A stretch of DNA of 64,000 bases. Source: an uncultured Lachnospiraceae bacterium (GTDB lineage Bacteria; Bacillota; Clostridia; Lachnospirales; Lachnospiraceae). A program made the position numbers and the translations under genes. Location: contig CAJUID010000005.1 of the NCBI GenBank assembly GCA_910585905.1, forward strand, positions 61,753 through 125,752. Reading direction: 5' to 3'. Under the pieces are notes generated by a model. That model searched no databases and had not been told where the DNA came from. It saw only the letters and a program-made list of their open reading frames with translations. This document shows positions 16,947 through 25,034 of the stretch, piece after piece (position 1 is the first letter of the stretch; the number at the start of each line of letters is the position of its first letter).

Positions 16947-18299
16947 ATGAATTACCTATTACAAAAAAGGAAACATTTCACATCTTTTCAGATTATTATA
17001 TTTGGATTTTTGTCTGTCATCATCCTGGGATGCCTACTGTTAATGCTCCCATGCGCTACTAAAGAGGGCAAAGGGGCATCTATGGCAGATGCATTGTTTA
17101 CTGCTGTTTCGGCTACCTGCGTCACTGGTCTTGTCGTCCGAAATACCGTGACATACTGGTCCATATTCGGGCAGGCTGTTATCCTTCTTCTGATACAGGT
17201 CGGCGGAATGGGTGTTGTCACTATGGCGGTCTCCGTTGCCATGGTCTCTGGGAGGAAAATAGGGCTGATGCAGCGCAGTACGATGAAGGAGGCCATTTCT
17301 GCCCCGAACGTTGGGGGGATTATCAGGATGACTGGATTTATTATAAAAACTAGCTTTTTATTTGAATTATTTGGAGCCATCGCCATGCTGCCGATCTTTT
17401 GCCATGATTTTGGATATGGAACCGGAGCCTGGTACGCCGTATTTCATTCTGTCTCCGCATTCTGCAATGCAGGCTTTGACCTACTTGGGCATAATGTCCC
17501 ATATGCATCCCTGACAGCATATCAAACGAACCCAGTTGTTAATATAACCATTATGATTTTGATTATTGTCGGCGGCGCAGGTTTCTTTACCTGGGAAGAT
17601 ATCAGGAGGCACGGCTTCCATTTTAAAAAATACCGGATGCAGAGTAAAATTATTATGCTGATGATCTTGGTTTTGCTTCTGGTTCCTGCCCTATTTTTCT
17701 ACTTTTTTGAATTCTCCCAACCAAAATGGGACAGCCTTACAGAATCTGGAAAAATTTGGAGTGCCCTCTTTCAAGCAGTAACACCCAGGACGGCAGGATT
17801 TAATACCGTTGACCTGACAGAATTTAGAGAGGCCGGCAAAGCCGTTATCCTCGTGCTAATGTTAATCGGCGGCGCTCCCGGTTCCACAGCGGGTGGAATG
17901 AAAGTAACAACCGTCGCCGTCCTTTTCCTGATCTCCTTTGCCGCATTTAAAAGAAGAGAAGCCGCACACTGCTTTGGAAGACGCATTTCAGCAGACACTG
18001 TAAAATATGCGGCCGCCATTATGATGCTTTACCTAGTCCTTTTTCTATGCGGATCTGTTTTTATCAGCTATATCGAAAACCTGCCGATGCTTGACTGCTT
18101 TTTTGAGACAGCTTCCGCGATTGGGACAGTCGGCCTCTCTCTTGGGCTGACCCCAGAATTAAGCCAATTATCAAGGCTCATACTAATCATACTAATGTTT
18201 TTTGGCAGAGTAGGCGGACTTACCCTAATCTTTGCCGCAATATCCCCAAAGGGAGGCGGGGCATCAAAACTCCCGCAAGAAAAAATAACCGTTGGGTAA
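16947..18299 (+). CDS. ktrB: KtrB/TrkH family potassium channel subunit
   Basis: The 450-residue integral membrane protein has the four-fold repeat of the TrkH/KtrB family. The four selectivity loops are visible: SATCVTGLVV, SVSAFCNAGFDLL, AVTPRTAGFNT and TASAIGTVGLS, with the last glycine-rich filter divergent as usual. It is the pore of a sodium-dependent potassium uptake system. The next gene, 23 bases on, encodes the cytosolic NAD-binding regulator, completing a KtrAB unit. The ATG follows GAAAGGATT. No c-di-AMP riboswitch of the ydaO type is recognisable in the short divergent region upstream. Confidence 0.93.
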   Translation: MNYLLQKRKHFTSFQIIIFGFLSVIILGCLLLMLPCATKEGKGASMADALFTAVSATCVTGLVVRNTVTYWSIFGQAVILLLIQVGGMGVVTMAVSVAMVSGRKIGLMQRSTMKEAISAPNVGGIIRMTGFIIKTSFLFELFGAIAMLPIFCHDFGYGTGAWYAVFHSVSAFCNAGFDLLGHNVPYASLTAYQTNPVVNITIMILIIVGGAGFFTWEDIRRHGFHFKKYRMQSKIIMLMILVLLLVPALFFYFFEFSQPKWDSLTESGKIWSALFQAVTPRTAGFNTVDLTEFREAGKAVILVLMLIGGAPGSTAGGMKVTTVAVLFLISFAAFKRREAAHCFGRRISADTVKYAAAIMMLYLVLFLCGSVFISYIENLPMLDCFFETASAIGTVGLSLGLTPELSQLSRLILIILMFFGRVGGLTLIFAAISPKGGGASKLPQEKITVG

Positions 18300-18322
18300 C
18301 AAAAAATCAAGAAAGGCAGAGT

Positions 18323-18979
18323 ATGACTATGAAATCAATTTTATTAGTTGGTCTTGGAAGATTTGGAAAACATATTGCTTTAAAGCTTAACGAACTCAAT
18401 CACGAAGTAATGGCAATTGATAAAATAGAAGAACGTGTTGAAGAAGTTCTGCCTTTTGTGACAAACGCCCAGATTGGCGACAGCACAAAGGAAGACTTTC
18501 TGCGGCCGCTTGGCATACGAAATTTTGATGTATGTATAGTTGCGATAGGAAACGACTTCCAGGGCTCGCTGGAAACGACATCGCTCCTCAAAGAACTTGG
18601 CGCACAGAAAGTAGTATCGCGGGCTGCCAAAGATGTCCAGGCAAAATTTTTGCTCCAGGTCGGGGCAGATGAAATCGTCTACCCAGAAAAGCAGCTCGCT
18701 AGATGGACAGCAATCCGGTACAGCGCAGACCATATTTTTGATTATATTGCGCTGGACCACGATTATGCCATCTTTGAAATAGAGATACCAGAATACTGGA
18801 TTGGAAAAACCATTGGAGACATCGACATCCGCAAAAAATTTAATATCAATATTATGGCAGTCAAAAACAAAGAAAAATTAGACATGACAATTACCCCAGA
18901 AACCTGCCTGTCAGAAAACCAGACCATGCTTGTACTTGGAAGTAACCAGGATATCCAAAAATGTTTTCACTTACAATGA
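18323..18979 (+). CDS. ktrA: KtrA/TrkA family potassium uptake regulator
   Basis: The 218-residue cytosolic protein has an RCK-N Rossmann domain starting ILLVGLGRFGKHIALKL (GxGxxG) and MAIDKIEE, and an RCK-C domain from about residue 140. It binds nucleotides, forms an octameric ring and gates the KtrB pore; in Firmicutes the RCK-C part often binds c-di-AMP. It is co-transcribed with ktrB. Its stop codon lies only two bases from the stop of the convergent pyrD, with no room for a terminator between them. Confidence 0.93.
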   Translation: MTMKSILLVGLGRFGKHIALKLNELNHEVMAIDKIEERVEEVLPFVTNAQIGDSTKEDFLRPLGIRNFDVCIVAIGNDFQGSLETTSLLKELGAQKVVSRAAKDVQAKFLLQVGADEIVYPEKQLARWTAIRYSADHIFDYIALDHDYAIFEIEIPEYWIGKTIGDIDIRKKFNINIMAVKNKEKLDMTITPETCLSENQTMLVLGSNQDIQKCFHLQ

Positions 18980-18981
18980 AA

Positions 18982-19884
18982 TTATTTCACACAGCCAATT
19001 AGCTCCTGGATATCCTCCACCTTGTTATTTCGCATAAAATCTTCAATGCCCTTGATAATGTCAACCGTAGCGGTAGGATTATGGAAGTTTGCTGTCCCTA
19101 CTGCCACCATCGACGCACCTGCCATAATAAACTCCAACGCATCCTCCGCCGTGCAGATTCCCCCCATTCCAAGAACCGGAATCTTAACCGCCTGTGCTGT
19201 CTGATAAACCATCCGCACCGCCACCGGTTTGACTGCTGGTCCTGACATTCCCCCAGTTTTATTTGCAAGAGCAAATGTCCTGCGATAAATGTCAATCTTC
19301 ATTCCAGTCAGAGTGTTAATAAGCGATACTGCATCCGCTCCGCCGGCTTCTGCCGCCTTTGCCATCAATGCAATATCTGTTACATTTGGGCTTAGCTTCA
19401 TGATTACTGGCTGTTTTGCCACATCCTTAATCCTTCTGGTAATATTCTCCACCATCTTCGGGTCCTGCCCAAAAGCAAGCCCACCAGCCTCTACATTTGG
19501 ACATGAAATATTGATTTCCAGCAAATCCACATCCTCTGAAGCCAAACGCTTTACGACCTCCACATATTCCTCCAGTGTCCTGCCGCACACATTGACAATA
19601 ATCCTGGTATCATATTTTCTTAAGAAAGGAATATCTCTCTCCGCAAACAAATCAATTCCTGGATTTTGGAGGCCAATCGCATTCAGCATTCCCCCATAAG
19701 TTTCGCAAATCCTTGGTGTCTTGTTTCCTGGCCAGGGAACACTTGCCACCCCCTTTGTAGTTACTGCGCCAAGAGCTCCCAAATCCACAAATTCACTATA
19801 TTCCGCGCCAGAACCAAATGTTCCGGACGCCGTTGTCACAGGGTTTTTCATCTGTATTCCCGCAAAATCAACCGATAGATTCAT
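18982..19884 (-). CDS. pyrD: Dihydroorotate dehydrogenase B, catalytic subunit
   Basis: The 300-residue FMN protein oxidises dihydroorotate to orotate in UMP synthesis. NPVTTASGTFGSG, NISCPNVEAGG (active-site cysteine), VIMKLSPNVTDI and GMGGICTAEDALEFI mark the NAD-dependent type 1B subfamily, which works with the PyrK electron-transfer subunit. pyrK lies 12 bases upstream. It is the last gene of the pyr cluster. The start has AAGGAGGAGAG in front. Confidence 0.95.
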   Translation of the reverse strand: MNLSVDFAGIQMKNPVTTASGTFGSGAEYSEFVDLGALGAVTTKGVASVPWPGNKTPRICETYGGMLNAIGLQNPGIDLFAERDIPFLRKYDTRIIVNVCGRTLEEYVEVVKRLASEDVDLLEINISCPNVEAGGLAFGQDPKMVENITRRIKDVAKQPVIMKLSPNVTDIALMAKAAEAGGADAVSLINTLTGMKIDIYRRTFALANKTGGMSGPAVKPVAVRMVYQTAQAVKIPVLGMGGICTAEDALEFIMAGASMVAVGTANFHNPTATVDIIKGIEDFMRNNKVEDIQELIGCVK

Positions 19885-19896
19885 CCGCTCTCCTCC

Positions 19897-20676
19897 TTAC
19901 AATTCAATTTCCTGCGCATCAAATACAGGCCCATCCTTGCAGACACGCTTATTATTCACATTGCTGTGCGTATCCGTCTCCTTGGACTGGCAGACACAGG
20001 CAAGGCAGGCGCCAACCCCGCACGCCATTTTCTCTTCCATAGATATCTGCGCCGAAATCCCATTTTTTGCCGCATAATCCTTTACTCCGCGCAACATTGG
20101 CAGCGGGCCGCACGCATAAATCTGGTCTGCGGATAACCCTTCGTTCTGTATGGCATCAATTACATTTCCCTTCGTCCCCGCACTGCCATCCTCCGTAGAA
20201 ACATATACTGCTGCATATGGCTCAAATTCCTCTTTTAAAAATAGATTCCCATCTCGATATCCGAGTACCACGCTAACCTCCCCTTCCAGGGATTTTGCAA
20301 GCTCAAGCATAGGCGGTATTCCGATTCCCCCGCCAATTAATATGCTCTTTCCATCTTTCTTCTGGAACCCATTCCCCAATGGCCCTACAACTGCAACCGT
20401 ATCTCCGACAGCCAATCTAGAAAATTCTTCTGTTCCCTTTCCAGCCACACGGTAGACAATGCGGAGCCTGCCCATTTCCCTATCAATTTCACAAATACTG
20501 ATTGGCCTTGGGAGCAGACGGCTTCCATCCTGGCAGTACAAAGAAATAAACTGGCCCGGAACAGCAATCGCCGCCATATCCTGCTCCTTTGGAAAAGAAA
20601 GCCACATACTATAGATTCCCTCTGAAACCATTTTCTGGCTGATAACTTCTGCGATACTTTTTTTCTTATCTGACAT
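19897..20676 (-). CDS. pyrK: Dihydroorotate dehydrogenase B, electron transfer subunit
   Basis: The 259-residue ferredoxin-reductase-like protein has an FAD site (RPISICEID), an NAD/FAD-binding GGGIGIPPMLELAK and a C-terminal 2Fe-2S cluster with four cysteines in CGVGACLACVC plus RVCKDGPVF. It passes electrons from PyrD to NAD. Length and motif order are standard. It sits between pyrF and pyrD. Confidence 0.95.
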   Translation of the reverse strand: MSDKKKSIAEVISQKMVSEGIYSMWLSFPKEQDMAAIAVPGQFISLYCQDGSRLLPRPISICEIDREMGRLRIVYRVAGKGTEEFSRLAVGDTVAVVGPLGNGFQKKDGKSILIGGGIGIPPMLELAKSLEGEVSVVLGYRDGNLFLKEEFEPYAAVYVSTEDGSAGTKGNVIDAIQNEGLSADQIYACGPLPMLRGVKDYAAKNGISAQISMEEKMACGVGACLACVCQSKETDTHSNVNNKRVCKDGPVFDAQEIEL

Positions 20677-20727
20677 TTTATTCCCTTTCGCTCTTAATCT
20701 ATAATTGGTACTCCTCTTATTAATACA

Positions 20728-21645
20728 TTACAAGCAGCCCCGGATATCTGCGATCATATCTTCCGCCGCTTTTCTGGAAGCCTCTGCATAATTTTCCTCT
20801 CCAAATTTTGCGTAGGTATCATTTTTATAGGCAGCAATAATTCCCCTGGAGGAATTAACAATCGCACCTAACCCATCTTCATTAAAATATGGAACCAAAT
20901 CCTTCGCTGTACCGCCCTGTGCCCCATATCCCGGCACAAGAATATAACTCTTTGGCATAATCTTCCGAAGCACCTTACCCATTTCTGGATAAGTCGCCCC
21001 AACTACGCAGCCGACATAACTGTAAGCATCGCCCATGCATTCTTCGCCCCACTCGGCTACTTTTCTGCCCACCAGCTCATAAAGCGGCTTTCCGTCTATT
21101 TTCTGGTCCTGAAATTCCCCGCTCGAAGGATTTGACGTCTTAACCAGCAAGAAAATACCCTTCTTCTCCTCCTTACATACATCAATAAAAGGTTTTACGC
21201 CGTCAATTCCAAAATACGGATTTACCGTAATAAAATCCTCATCAAAGCCATAATATGACTTACTGCCCACAGCTACTTTCCCGAGATGCCCCGCGGCGTA
21301 TGCAGCAGAAGTAGAACCGATATCCCCCCGCTTAATATCGCCAATCACAACCAGCCCTTTTTCCTTACAATAATCCACTGTCTTCTTAAAAGCAACCATA
21401 CCAGGTATCCCAAACTGCTCATACATTGCAATCTGCGGTTTAACAGCAGGGACCAGATCATAGATAGCATCTATAATCCCTTTATTGAACTGCCAGATTG
21501 CCTCCGCAGCCCCCTCAAGCGTCTCGCCAAATTCCTCAAATGCCGCATCCTTTATTTTGCCCGGCACATAATTTAACATCGGGTCCAGCCCCACTACTAC
21601 CGGCGCATTTTTCTTCTGTATTCCTGCAATTAATTTATTAATCAT
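20728..21645 (-). CDS. pyrF: Orotidine 5'-phosphate decarboxylase (type 2)
   Basis: The protein of about 305 residues converts OMP to UMP. VVVGLDPML, KPQIAMYEQFG and the catalytic DIKRGDIGSTSAAYA motif place it in the longer, type 2 (PyrF2) group of about 300 residues. The ATG at 21645 is preferred over an in-frame ATG four codons earlier, because that codon's GAGG forms the ribosome site. It is co-directional with pyrC, 57 bases upstream. Confidence 0.94.
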   Translation of the reverse strand: MINKLIAGIQKKNAPVVVGLDPMLNYVPGKIKDAAFEEFGETLEGAAEAIWQFNKGIIDAIYDLVPAVKPQIAMYEQFGIPGMVAFKKTVDYCKEKGLVVIGDIKRGDIGSTSAAYAAGHLGKVAVGSKSYYGFDEDFITVNPYFGIDGVKPFIDVCKEEKKGIFLLVKTSNPSSGEFQDQKIDGKPLYELVGRKVAEWGEECMGDAYSYVGCVVGATYPEMGKVLRKIMPKSYILVPGYGAQGGTAKDLVPYFNEDGLGAIVNSSRGIIAAYKNDTYAKFGEENYAEASRKAAEDMIADIRGCL

Positions 21646-21702
21646 ACTATACCTCATTTCTGCAAGGCATGGCCTTTGCTCTTCATTCTATCCACAAACA
21701 TA

Positions 21703-22980
21703 TTATGATGCAGAATAGACAACTCTTCCATCCACAATTGTCGTCTCTACTTTCCCATACACTTTCTTTCCGGCAAATGGAGTATTTTTTCCCTTTGAGA
21801 AAAATGCTTCTGGGTCAATCTCATATTCTCCCGAAATATCAGCAATAACCACATCCGCCGCTTTTCCTACTGCAATATTTCCCTTATCAATCCCAAGAAC
21901 TCTAGCCGGGTTGACACTCATTTTTTCAATCAGCCCGGCAAGTGTAAGATATCCACCCCGGACAAGCTCTGTATAGCCAATCGCAAATGAATTCTCAATT
22001 CCTACAATTCCAAACGGCGCTCTCCGCATTGACTGATTTTTTTCCTCCTCCCCATGCGGTGCATGGTCTGTCGAAATCACATCCATAATACCGTCGCGCA
22101 ATGCTTCTTTCAACGCCTGAACATCCTCACTGCCTCTTAGTGGGGGATTCATTTTAAATCTGCCGTGATCCTCTGTAATCTCCTCATCCGACATCGTAAA
22201 ATGATGCGGGCAGACTTCACCTGTCACTGGAAGCCCCTGTTTTTTTGCCAATTCAACCAAAACGGCACTGTCTCTTGTCGAGCAGTGGCACAAATGCAGC
22301 CTGTTACCTGCTTCCTTTGACAGAAAAATATCCCTTGCCACAATCACATCCTCCACTGCATTTGTAATTCCCGGCAGCCCAAGCTCCTCCGCCTTTTTCC
22401 CGGCATTCATCACACCGCCGTCCACCAGGCATTTATCCTCACAATGGGCAAATACCGGAATGCCGCATTCCGCAGCCTGACAAAGCCCTTTGCGGTATAC
22501 CAGCGAATCCATTACAGATTTTCCGTCTTCGCTAAGCGCAACCGCGCCCGCCTCCTTCATCCCACGGATATCCGCAAGTTCCTTTCCCTCCTGCCCAAGA
22601 GTAACCGCCCCAACCGGAAGGACATGCACCGGCGCATCTTTTGCCCGCTCCAAAAGATCCCTGACCCTCTCCGGGCTGTCAATCACCGGGTTTGTATTTG
22701 GCATCGGGCAAATTGAGGTGACACCACCGTGTGCCGCCGCCTTCGTCCCTGTCTCAATCGTTTCTTTATATTCAAATCCTGGCTCACGCAGATGCACATG
22801 CAGATCAATCAGCCCAGGCATCACAATTTTACCGGATGCATCCAAAACGCTCTCTGTCTCCCCCGGAATCTCCTCCGCAATCTCTGCAATCTTACCATCA
22901 TCTATCAGAATATCGCATACCTTGTCCGTGCCATCCGCCGGATTGACAAGACGCCCCCTCTTAATTAGTATCCGTCCCAT
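21703..22980 (-). CDS. pyrC: Dihydroorotase
   Basis: The 425-residue amidohydrolase cyclises carbamoyl aspartate to dihydroorotate. The zinc motif DLHVHLREPG, the PMPNTNPVID loop, FAHCEDK and DVISTDHAPH (catalytic Asp) fit the class I bacterial dihydroorotase. It is the first gene of pyrC-pyrF-pyrK-pyrD. The start follows TTAAGGAGGTGGAAT. Other UMP genes (pyrB, pyrE, carAB) are not in the window. Confidence 0.95.
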   Translation of the reverse strand: MGRILIKRGRLVNPADGTDKVCDILIDDGKIAEIAEEIPGETESVLDASGKIVMPGLIDLHVHLREPGFEYKETIETGTKAAAHGGVTSICPMPNTNPVIDSPERVRDLLERAKDAPVHVLPVGAVTLGQEGKELADIRGMKEAGAVALSEDGKSVMDSLVYRKGLCQAAECGIPVFAHCEDKCLVDGGVMNAGKKAEELGLPGITNAVEDVIVARDIFLSKEAGNRLHLCHCSTRDSAVLVELAKKQGLPVTGEVCPHHFTMSDEEITEDHGRFKMNPPLRGSEDVQALKEALRDGIMDVISTDHAPHGEEEKNQSMRRAPFGIVGIENSFAIGYTELVRGGYLTLAGLIEKMSVNPARVLGIDKGNIAVGKAADVVIADISGEYEIDPEAFFSKGKNTPFAGKKVYGKVETTIVDGRVVYSAS

Positions 22981-23067
22981 ATTCCACCTCCTTAAGAACC
23001 GTTCAAATATTACTTGTCCATATTAATAACATGGTATAGCCATCTTTCTTCCCTATATATACAGAGA

Positions 23068-23096
23068 GCACCTGCCAAACCGCCTTTGGCAGATGC
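23068..23096 (-). promoter_or_regulatory. 12-bp hairpin in front of the pyr cluster
   Basis: GCACCTGCCAAA pairs with TTTGGCAGATGC across a five-base loop, with one wobble. No T run follows on the minus strand, so it may be an attenuator-type or RNA-processing structure rather than a plain terminator of the Nudix gene. I could not match it to a PyrR-binding loop. Confidence 0.4.
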
Positions 23097-23141
23097 ACCC
23101 AACATCTCTCTCGGAACTGTAAATTATCTCTTTATCGTTCC

Positions 23142-23552
23142 TTAATATAATTCTGCAGCTTCTAAGTCCTCCAACATCCGCTTATTGTTGATATACTCAG
23201 AAAATTGTTCCGCCTCAATCCATTTTGCCTCATGCAGCTCTTCAGAAAGAATAACGGAGTCTTCATCCATATCAGTCAGGCAAAGATACGCCAGACCTAA
23301 ATTGCACTCATTTCCAATCATAAAAGTCCATGTATACAAAATCCGGTCTACAATCGACGTAAGCCCTGTATGCTCCTGAATCTTCCGAACTACTGCAGAA
23401 TCCGGTGATTCTCCAAACTCAGCCTCCCCATCTACAAATTCCCACTGGTATGGTGCAACAATATTATCATCATACCACTTCTGGACAACGAGATATTTAT
23501 TCCCCCTCTGAACGATTCCTTTTACCAGGATACGATACTTATTACCAGCCAT
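23142..23552 (-). CDS. Nudix-fold protein with degenerate Nudix box
   Basis: The 136-residue protein starts MAGNKYRILVKGIVQRG at the ATG at 23552, chosen for the AAAGAGGA ribosome site; an upstream in-frame codon would add an unlikely 29-residue tail. The fold is Nudix-like, with QWEFVDGEAEFGES leading into the box. The box reads GEAEFGESPDSAVVRKIQEH followed by TGL, where the consensus REUxEExGU would need R-E and E-E. Here these are R-K and E-H, so two metal-binding glutamates are lost. Hydrolase activity is doubtful; a binding or regulatory role is possible. It lies between asd and the pyr cluster without obvious functional link. Confidence 0.75.
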   Translation of the reverse strand: MAGNKYRILVKGIVQRGNKYLVVQKWYDDNIVAPYQWEFVDGEAEFGESPDSAVVRKIQEHTGLTSIVDRILYTWTFMIGNECNLGLAYLCLTDMDEDSVILSEELHEAKWIEAEQFSEYINNKRMLEDLEAAELY

Positions 23553-23683
23553 AAAAATCCTCTTTCTGCACACGTTTTTTGTACAATGCCATCTTCTCAT
23601 AGCATTTTCATGATCTGTGCCAAGTGTGCGCAGACACAAACCCTAGAAACCATCAATAATTATTATCTAAGTTTCTTGTATAC

Positions 23684-24781
23684 CTACTTTGCTGCAATAT
23701 ATTTTTGTGCTGTAAGAAGCTCTGCAGTTAATAAAGCACCGCCTGCTGCCCCACGCACTGTGTTGTGGGAAAGCCCGACAAATTTCCAGTCGAACACAGT
23801 ATCTTCCCTTAAACGCCCCATTGACACGCCAAATCCATTTTCAAAGTCTACATCCAAAGATACCTGAGGACGGTTATCCTCCTCCAGATACTGGATAAAC
23901 TGCTTTGGTGCACTTGGAAGGTCTAACTCCTGCGGAAGCCCCTTAAATTCTTTCCATGCCTTTAAAATCTGTTCTTTTGAAGGCTTCTTCCCCTCCTCAA
24001 ATGATACAAACACGGCCGCTGTATGTCCATCTAGCACTGGTACACGGATACACTGTGTCGTAATCACTGGACCATCTGCCTTTACCACTTCACCATTTTC
24101 AACATGGCCCCAAATACGGAGAGGCTCCTGCTCGCTCTTTTCTTCCTCGCCGCCGATAAACGGAATAATATTGTGCTCCATCTCCGGCCAATCCTTAAAA
24201 GTTTTTCCAGCACCGGATATTGCCTGATATGTCGTGGCAACAACTGTTTTTGGCTCAAATCCTGCTTTCTTTAATGCAGTTAGGGCTGGAGTATAACTTT
24301 GTATAGAACAGTTTGGCTTTACTGCAATAAAACCTTTTTTTGTGCCAAGGCGCTTTTTCTGTGACTCAATCACTTCAAAATGCTCTGGATTCAGCTCTGG
24401 CACTACCATCGGTACATCTGGTGTCCATCTATGTGCACTATTGTTGGAAACAACTGGAGTTTCAGCCTTCGCATATGCCTCTTCTATCTTCTTGATCTCT
24501 TCTTTTGTCATATCGACTGCACTAAATACAAAATCAACTTTTGAAGCAACTTCATTTACATTACTTACATCTTCCACCACAATTTTCTTTACAGCCTCCG
24601 GCATAGGGGCCTGCATCTTCCAACGCCCGCCAATTGCCTCTTCATAAGTCTTCCCAGCACTGCGCGGACTTGCTGCGATCACTGCCACCTCAAACCACGG
24701 ATGATTTTCTAATAATGAAATAAACCTCTGTCCAACCATACCAGTACCGCCAAGGATACCTACTTTTAATTTCTGATCCAT
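23684..24781 (-). CDS. asd: Aspartate-semialdehyde dehydrogenase
   Basis: The 365-residue enzyme reduces aspartyl phosphate to aspartate semialdehyde, the branch point to lysine/diaminopimelate, threonine and methionine. GILGGTGMVGQRFI binds NADP; the catalytic cysteine is in VKPNCSIQ and the histidine in VLDGHTAAVF. The length and the sequence around the cysteine fit the archaeal/fungal-like subgroup found in many Clostridia rather than the E. coli type. The start follows GGAGGAAAT. The gene has its own promoter and a leader of about 117 bases containing an unusual structured element (separate entry). Confidence 0.93.
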   Translation of the reverse strand: MDQKLKVGILGGTGMVGQRFISLLENHPWFEVAVIAASPRSAGKTYEEAIGGRWKMQAPMPEAVKKIVVEDVSNVNEVASKVDFVFSAVDMTKEEIKKIEEAYAKAETPVVSNNSAHRWTPDVPMVVPELNPEHFEVIESQKKRLGTKKGFIAVKPNCSIQSYTPALTALKKAGFEPKTVVATTYQAISGAGKTFKDWPEMEHNIIPFIGGEEEKSEQEPLRIWGHVENGEVVKADGPVITTQCIRVPVLDGHTAAVFVSFEEGKKPSKEQILKAWKEFKGLPQELDLPSAPKQFIQYLEEDNRPQVSLDVDFENGFGVSMGRLREDTVFDWKFVGLSHNTVRGAAGGALLTAELLTAQKYIAAK

Positions 24782-24819
24782 ATTTCCTCCATAGTCGCTT
24801 TCTCACCGGACAACCCGGC

Positions 24820-24904
24820 TTTATTCCTGCGAAACAACGAGCCAAGCAGACATACTTGGATGTCCATTTGACAACTGCCGCGAGGTATTTGATTCTCGTT
24901 TGTC
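24820..24904 (-). promoter_or_regulatory. Structured leader RNA of asd, relative of the dispersed repeats
   Basis: The asd leader, starting at about the predicted transcription start, shares with the type B repeats the blocks CCTCGCGGCAG, GCTTGGCTCGTTG and a CGC-GGAATAAA end, in the same order and spacing. The central hairpin has a different sequence but the same place: GACAT pairs with ATGTC (24849-24864) around a loop containing CAAG. An outer pair GTCAA/TTGGC is kept by a wobble. It is not a lysine riboswitch or T-box by sequence. Function is unknown; a cis-regulatory role is inferred from position. Confidence 0.5.
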
Positions 24905-24933
24905 ATTTTACACTATCTAGCACAAGAAGTCAA
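24905..24933 (-). promoter_or_regulatory. Promoter of asd
   Basis: TTGACT (24933-24928), 17-base spacer, TAAAAT (24910-24905) on the minus strand. The predicted start, near 24898, falls at the beginning of the structured leader. Confidence 0.75.
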
Positions 24934-25034
24934 AAATTAATTTTATATTACATATCTGTTCCCGCTCCATTATTATTGTTCGCCGTACACCCGATAATAA
25001 CTGTACTTTCAGCATGGAATACATATATTCTTAA

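Noticed and set aside
24782..25034. Lysine riboswitch or T-box in front of asd
   Set aside because: The leader is too short and lacks the conserved L-box and T-box sequences; it instead matches the dispersed repeat family.
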